Of a DNA stretch of 64,000 nucleotides, positions 58,201 through 64,000 are shown piece after piece (position 1 is the first letter of the stretch; each line of letters opens with the position of its first letter). This DNA comes from Nymphaea colorata (taxonomy: Eukaryota > Streptophyta > Magnoliopsida > Nymphaeales > Nymphaeaceae). A program made the translations under genes and the position numbers. The notes beneath the pieces are model-generated. The model was not told the DNA's origin. It was given only the letters and a program-made list of their open reading frames with translations, and searched no databases. The stretch is from the NCBI RefSeq assembly GCF_008831285.2, contig NC_045140.1, positions 3,637,528 through 3,701,527 of the forward strand, read 5' to 3'.

Positions 58201-61200
58201 GACCTAAACCAACATAGCTGGGCTGAGATCATGTGACAAATCATTCACGACTGGCCATTTCTTCTTCTGTAGGCCACGCTTGACTGGGACCCACTAATGC
58301 AAGACCAACTATGAACATGGTCAGCAGGCTTTAAGCTAAGTTTGTTGTGGTTAGATATTTACGTTGTCTGTGATGTCCACTGCTAGTGAATAACAAAGCT
58401 GCTTAATCATATACAGCAAATGACACAAGAATTATATCTGCAAAGGTGATCTATGATAAAAGGTTAACAAACCTCATCTTTCTTTAAGTGAATGGACAGC
58501 ATCTTAGAAAGAGCTCTGACGCTTGAAAGGGAACTACGTATCTGTCAATCAAAAAGATCAGTTGGATTACTGAACACTTGACCAACCAGGAGAAGGTGAA
58601 TTCACACAGGCAAGCACATCTTACTTGCTCAACTAGGTTACTGATGCGAATGTTGTTTTGCCAAGATGAATGTTGAAGTAATAAAGTTTTCTGCCAGAGC
58701 ACAATTCATAGACAAATTGTGTTACACCAACAGAAAAAGAGATGTGCCAGGAGGAACCAATTAATTTGTATAATAGTGACTAATTTATAACAGAAAATTA
58801 ATTTTCTGTTAGCAGCTAGTATCTGAAAACTTCAAGCAACAAATTTTATCACAGCTTTGCAGAAATTATTATATTAACTAAACCAAAACCATGAGGACAA
58901 ATCTACAATGCAAGCAGAAAATTCAGAAACATATGACAAAACTTCATGTTTCCTTTTCTAAACTAAAAGAGCAAGCAATAGCATAACCAGACCTAAACAA
59001 GGTTCTGGAATATGTTATGATAGAATAGATGTGTTGGGCATCTTTATAGAATTATCGTGTCTCTTGGGTTACCATGCTGCCCAGTCTTGCAACTTGCATG
59101 CCAAGAGGGAGAGCAGCTGTAGAGCACATCAACGGCCTTCACATTAAACGAGGGGGGTCTTCTCATTTAACGTGAGGACCATAGCTCATGGCCGCACCCC
59201 AAGAGTCCATAAACATGTTGCACACATCTGCACACACACACACACACATGTTCCATGCCAGTGTCAGAGATTTTGTGCAATTTTCAAAAATCTCATGATA
59301 TTTATGAGAAAATCAACTAAAACAAAAAAGGGAAAAAGTTATGAAAATTAGAAATTTTGAAAATCTTACTAAAATAAAAATCTCAAGATTTTATTGTAAT
59401 TTGTTTTAGATATTTTAATATTTTTTTACTTTTTAGAATTTTTAAGCTTTTCTATTTTTATTAATTTTTCATTTTTTAAAAAATTGTCAAGATGTTCCCC
59501 AGATTTTCCCGAGAAGAACTTTGTCGAAAAATACCGGAAAAAACCTCACCAATATTTGTCCGAGAACGACATTTGTGACAATTACTCCATGTAAGTGTAA
59601 CATGTCAATACAAACACTTCTACATACATTTCATAGATAGTCCATGCACATGCTTGCACAAATATGCACATGCACACACCTAAAAAGGTACACGTTCATG
59701 TACAGAGAGAGAGAGAGATTATGTTAGCAATGGAATGATCAAAACATCCTCAAGACTAGTGAGGATAGTCCATTACATACATCATGTGGATTCTCCACAT
59801 ATGACAGCCACATGGTAAACTCCGTAAGTGTTGCTATGTCCTCACATCCCATGTGCCATAGATCAAAACATGAAATAATTTTTTTAATTTGAAATTACAT
59901 TCAATCAAATTAAGATTGATTAAACATTGTCAGTTGTCAAAGAAAGTCCTATGTACCAGTAGCTATAATCAAAGTTGTCACTATTTCTTAGGGTGTGCAA
60001 ACAGAAAGTGCTTGAAGTTTTGTTCACACTTACATTTGTTAGCTTAAAGGTTTTTATTTTGCATAGACATTATGTACATGAGTGGTGCATATACGATGCA
60101 AAAGGTTAAAAGATAAAATTTCAATTCTTTTACAAATTGTATCGATTCAAAATATTGTACCTTAGGTTACCTGATCCATGACATATGCTACAGCCAGTGA
60201 CCGTGATATATTGACTGCTCCAGATTTTTGTTCACTAGTTATTGAGAAGTAATTCCTTCTCAATTTCTTTAAAGGATGGAATTCCAACTTATCAAGACAA
60301 TTATCAGATTTATTTTCAGCTGCCTCAACGTGGACAATTGGGTCATTTGATCTCTGTTCCATGTACTGCCCTGCATCCAATGATGGGAGCTCGGCAACTA
60401 GAAAGCCCACAAGAAAAGGATCTTTCACCATGGGCAACACCAGAGCTCTACATTCAGGAACGTCCTCTATCTGTCATTCATGTTCAAATTCACCCAATTC
60501 ATGTGCTGAAAAGAAGACAACAGTTACACAAAACCAATCTAGGTCTTTGAATGAGCATTGAGCACATACGAGTTGTACAGCCATTGCAGCCTCAACCGAG
60601 CGCAGTCCTGCAGGAAGGCAAAATTTGCCAATCAATACCACAACGTCAGACTCTTCTGACATCTTCATCCTTGTATGCAATGTAACTCGCCAGAGCTCTA
60701 GACGATCCATCACATAACTGCCAGCAGGACGCACGTATACCTGCAATAAACAGGACGAGATAGAATATTTTACCAATTCTTAGCAATGTAAGACCAAATA
60801 CACTTCTGATTCTTCACGGGTACATAAAAAAGTCTGTTTAAGAGTTTCAAATTTAAGCTGCCAATGATGTATATAAAGATGATATTAGTACATCAACGAA
60901 CGGTTATTTGAAGCATGTTCCCAATAGAACAAACTGCATTCTGTATATCAACGAACGCTTATTTGATGCTCGCACACACACGTAGGAACATGTGGAAACC
61001 TAGCTCCAAAGATTACCCCATGAGATAAATGGCTAGAAAAGAAGGGAGAAAAAAGAATACGGAAAACGAACCGATAGAATGGCGTCTTCATGAACGAGCC
61101 TTCTGAAGAGATCCAACTGCTCGTGGCAGAGCCTCTGGAACTCCGGGCTCGGGAAAGCTACCCTCTTGTCCCGCGCCTTCTCGATCCTCTGCACGAACTC

Positions 61201-61473
61201 GACAGGCGACGGCGAGGCCCTCAGGATGACGGACGCCGCTGCGGTGGCCGACGAGATCAAGCCGGGCTCTCCTGGTGGCACTGGCGACGGCTCTCCGGGG
61301 CCGGAGAGGCAGGGCGTGAGGCGAGTAGCTGGGCCCTTGGCAGGGCCGCCTGAACCAGCCCTTAGAGAGCAGGCGGCCGTGCGAACAGGAACACCGCCCT
61401 TAGAGAGAAAGGCTTCCGGAGCGCCCTTGGAGGGGCGGAGGGCGGAGGAAGGCAGCACGGTGAGGATGGCCAT
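52262..61473 (-). CDS. CSK: Chloroplast sensor kinase (CSK)
   Basis: Plastid two-component-type sensor that, in Arabidopsis, links photosynthetic redox state to chloroplast transcription. Exons (minus): 61473-61072, 60740-60570, 60470-60171, 58690-58625, 58541-58473, 57130-57038, 56253-56030, 53457-53184, 52522-52262; 619 residues. An ATG at 61632 would add 53 residues; 61473 was preferred because 619 is close to the family length. Residues 1-70: Ser/Ala/Pro-rich, plausible transit peptide. About 75-290: GAF-like sensor, with FQRLCHEQLDLFR, YVRPAGSYVMDRLELWR, MVKDPFLVGFLVAELP. About 292-370: dimerisation/H-box helices. About 445-610: ATPase domain with ALRQALSNLIDGALL (N-box), VVDDDGPDM (G1-like) and GTRVELWLP. 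The H-box has Glu for His (ISNLVEQIRSSLSS). Exon 8 uses the acceptor GGAAG, which is needed to keep frame. Confidence 0.93.
54421..54532 (-). repeat. Dispersed repeat, copy 3 (inverted) with TA microsatellite
   Basis: On the minus strand: TA repeat (54532-54511), then ACACTCAAG, TTTTTTGAAAATGGTCTG, TACTCGTACCTGTAC and CCGTACCTATGTGAC. It parallels copies at 651-799 and 4737-4845. Confidence 0.7.
54581..54682. repeat. 36-bp tandem repeat, 2.8 copies
   Basis: Copies start at 54581, 54617 and 54653, each with AAGTAAACAACATAGAA. Few mismatches, so a recent expansion. Confidence 0.92.
55395..55560. repeat. GTACCCGTACC-rich dispersed repeat, copy 4
   Basis: Contains ACTTTGACCGTATC, GACCATACCCG, CACACCCAAATGCATACTCG and TACCCGTACC, ending ATGGGCCATGTGAC. 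Word content links it both to 171-330 (GGTACGGTCAACG) and to the cores at 751-799 and 54421-54510. Confidence 0.5.
56254..57037 (-). other. CSK intron 6 (0.8 kb)
   Basis: Donor GTACGT after AVYLTK and acceptor GATCAG before ANIVRHNE. Very AT-rich with A/T runs, nothing recognised. Confidence 0.75.
57131..58472 (-). other. CSK intron 5 (1.3 kb)
   Basis: Donor GTTTGT after HLKKDE and acceptor TCTCAG before ISYDIAED. A GC-richer patch (57460-57600) has no recognised feature. Confidence 0.75.
58691..60170 (-). other. CSK intron 3 (1.5 kb)
   Basis: It holds a 24-bp perfect palindrome (58788-58811), a short CA tract (59232-59247) and a short GA tract (59705-59718). The stretch 59280-59600 is a very AT-rich run of TTTGAAAATCTT-like words. 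No gene. Confidence 0.75.
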
Positions 61474-61632
61474 GCGGCTGCCGCTGAAGTGGCCGAAAAG
61501 AGCCTCCTGGCCTCCCTCCCACCAATTCCTGTTGCAGTAAAATAACAGCAGGAAGCAAGAAGGAGAGCCAGAGGCGTCGAAGGCAGGCAAGAGTCCACGG
61601 CGGGAGCCGGGAAAGGAAATTGTGCGCTTCAC

Positions 61633-64000
61633 CCGACCACGCAGGGAGAGTGGTGTCCGTGGCAGGTCGGTGGGTGTTGTCTGCCAGTGGATAAGCGCAT
61701 ATCATAAAATATATATAAATATAATCTTAAAAATTAAGGAAAATAAAATAAAACTACTAAGACAACATTAAAAAATAAGTAGATAAATAACAAATGAAAA
61801 TTAGAAAATTGAAACAAACATTTCGTCATTAATTTAATTTGGTATTGACATGAGCAAGATAGTTTAAGATTTTATATTGTTTAGTCCTTATTTAGTTAAT
61901 TTTGGCGTCTTTGACATTTGCGTGAGTGCTCTATCAAGCAAACTTGACGGTCGAGACTATCATTGTTTGAACACTTTGTTATTCAATTGCTAAAATTTAC
62001 ATGAAATTAATTTTTTTAAACACCATTCCTAAGTGTATTGAACAATACATTATATTGAATAGAAGATGTGAGGAGACATGCCATTGCATGTTGAGCTTAA
62101 AATAAAACCTTGTGTTCATATTTGGGCACTTTGTTAACAAACCAAATCCAACATAATAAATCTTTGGTGAGTTGGACAGATTGCAATAGCTACTCCGAAT
62201 TAATTACCATAAGTTCTCATACACTTTAGTATAATTAAACCATTATTGACACTTTACTGTGTAGCAAGAGGGAGATTTCTCATCTTCCTTTTCTCAAAGA
62301 GCTTGACAACAAAATATGGGTGGTGTTGGTTTTAGATATTGATTATCTCAATCTAAAGTTGCAACATACCACTTCACTGTTATGAGCCATTTTCATAAAA
62401 AAAATGGTTGAATTTAATCATATTTTCTATATTGTAACTATTGTTAAACACATTAAATATCATTTAATGCGAGTTATTGGGAAGGTAATTGTTGGATTTA
62501 TGGAGAATTATCTCTAGCATTTTATAGGAAAGGCTTAGTATTTGGAAAATGAGTTTTATAAATATATGGGCATAAGTGGGTTGTGTAACTTATAGATGAA
62601 AGAAGAGATTTGTTCTCTACAAATACGTTGCGTATTGACGTGTCATTCATGGAGAGAAATTAAATGGTTTATCATTTTGTGGTTATTAGTTTTTACATTT
62701 CATACATAGCTGATTCTCTCATTTCAAGAATTCCTTTTCAAATTAGTGTACCAACAAAATTGTATGAGAGGACATGTTGAGGAATGATTTGGTGAAGCAG
62801 AAGTGTTAAAATGTGGAGTCTAAGTTGAACAATGAACAAATGATTAGTAAACTATGAATGTAAGATCCAGTATGACTTCTACAAACTTTGGTGCCTGTTT
62901 TCAATGGTAAAAATTATGAATTTTAGAGCATCAAATCAAGCATGGACTATTCTAAAATATGATTTTCTTGGAGATAAGAAGGTAACCATTGTCAAGTTAC
63001 AAAATCCTAGGTTGGGGTTTTGAAACATTTTTTTGTGAAAAGTGGTGAATCTGTGGAAGTTTTTTTTTTTTTTTCTTTGGATAGTTTTAGTTATGATAAA
63101 CCAAATAAGGTCTTTTGGAGATATGATTTTTTATCAAGAGATTACGAAAAATGTCTTGAGAAGTCTTCCTCCTAATTTGAACATATCACAATTACACTTG
63201 AAGAATCCTATAATTTGTCATCAAACAACTTTAATGCATTGACAGGTTTTTTTTTATTAACACATGAAAGTTATAATGATAGAGCTAAGAAAAAACTTTT
63301 GAGCAAGCTTTCAAGTTGAAAGTTCGAACAAGAAAGAAAAAAGACCAATGGGCCCAAGAATAATTAAAAGAAAAGTATTTTAAGGTCACAATAGAGGAGG
63401 ATATAAAGGCAGCTTTCAAGGTAGATGAAGAAGACGTAGTAGGTATGGTGCATAGTTTTCTAAGGTAATATATATATAGACCAAGCTATAAAGCAAAACA
63501 ATGTTTTCATTGCAAGAAGTTTGGGCATTTGGAATCAATTGGTTCAAGAAAAAATAAGCAGCAAGCAAATGTCATACACAAAGATTACTAACTTTTTTCT
63601 TAGAAGTACTGACAATTGCAAAAAGGATTTTTTTTTTTTTTTTTTTTTTGGATGGTGGTTGCGAAAATTACATTGCAATGTAGAGAGTTTTTTTAAAGAG
63701 CTTGATGAATTAGTAAAGTCGGAGATCTAGTTGGGTGATAACAACAAGGTAAAACTTGAAGGAAAAGGTACTGTTATAGTGAACTTCAAATCATGTAAAG
63801 AAAAAGCTTATTCAAGATCTCTATTTTATATGTTATTTGTGTCATAACCTACTTAAGTGTGGGCCAATTGATTATTTGGATTATTTTCATCATGAAGTTC
63901 GTGAGACAAAAAATGAAATAATTGCAAAAATTTACATGCTTCAAAATAAGTTGTTCTCACTCGAGGTTACATCTGGGGATACATGTTTACTGATGACTAG
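61633..64000. other. Right-hand intergenic region
   Basis: Upstream of CSK. 61700-62870 is AT-rich with no recognised gene, and the CSK promoter must lie at its start. It is followed by a copia remnant reaching the window edge. Confidence 0.6.
62870..64000 (+). mobile_element. Decayed Ty1-copia retrotransposon, gag to pre-integrase, continues past edge
   Basis: On +, across frames: LVPVFNGKNYEF (about 62886-62925), AWTILKYDFLGDKKVTIVKLQ (62942-63004, gag UBN2), NQIRSFGDMI and EITKNVLRSLPPN. A zinc knuckle C-X2-C-X4-H follows at 63502-63528, whose last Cys is Gly (GGT 63541-63543). FFKELDELVKSEI, LGDNNKVKLEGKGTVIVNFK (to about 63790) and a pre-integrase end (EIIAKIYMLQNKLFSLEVTS) close it. 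Stops, an internal deletion near 62925 and a T run (about 63629-63649) make it inactive. Confidence 0.85.

Noticed and set aside
61033-61632. CSK start at ATG 61632
   Set aside because: In frame and possible, but it gives 672 residues. ATG 61473 gives 619, near the recalled family length, and leaves a plausible transit peptide. It remains an alternative.

Overview
This is nuclear DNA of a flowering plant. The reasons are seven spliced or plant-style genes with canonical GT-AG introns, plant-only families (chloroplast sensor kinase, PORR, group I WRKY, serine carboxypeptidase-like), AT-rich introns full of CT, GA and TA microsatellites, and several decayed plant Ty1-copia and LINE elements. 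Nothing bacterial or viral-like was seen, and there are no operons or CRISPR. The species cannot be fixed from the sequence alone.

Layout, left to right. 1-7866 (+): the last three visible exons of FAN1, a DNA-repair nuclease whose 5' part lies outside the window; its 5.9-kb intron carries a dead copia element. 11620-14669 (+): MAT1, the CDK-activating-kinase/TFIIH assembly factor, five exons. 18089-18640 (-): a copia gag/LTR fragment. 20431-23947 (+): a four-exon, plant-type protein of unknown function. 25542-26975 (-): an intronless PORR organelle RNA-binding protein. 28591-33405 (-): a five-exon group I WRKY transcription factor close to WRKY2. 37080-38640 (-): a decayed LINE. 40417-49757 (+): a 14-exon serine carboxypeptidase-like gene of the acyltransferase-like type. 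50290-51350 (+): a second dead copia element. 52262-61473 (-): chloroplast sensor kinase CSK, nine exons. 62870-64000 (+): a third copia remnant running off the right edge.

The genes do not form a pathway. They are independent single genes for genome maintenance, transcription, organelle gene expression and secondary metabolism, as is usual in a plant euchromatic region. Exon boundaries were derived by hand from splice dinucleotides, reading-frame continuity and recalled family sequence; all internal junctions listed keep frame.

No clear new system was found. The most interesting items are: (CT)n microsatellites lying directly at the 5' splice sites of four introns of the carboxypeptidase-like gene, with one more near the donor of MAT1 intron 1; a sensor kinase whose H-box lacks the phospho-accepting His; an unplaced 727-residue gene; a dispersed repeat family attached to TA/CA microsatellites; a repeat carrying a 24-bp perfect palindrome; and several small inverted-repeat elements inside introns.
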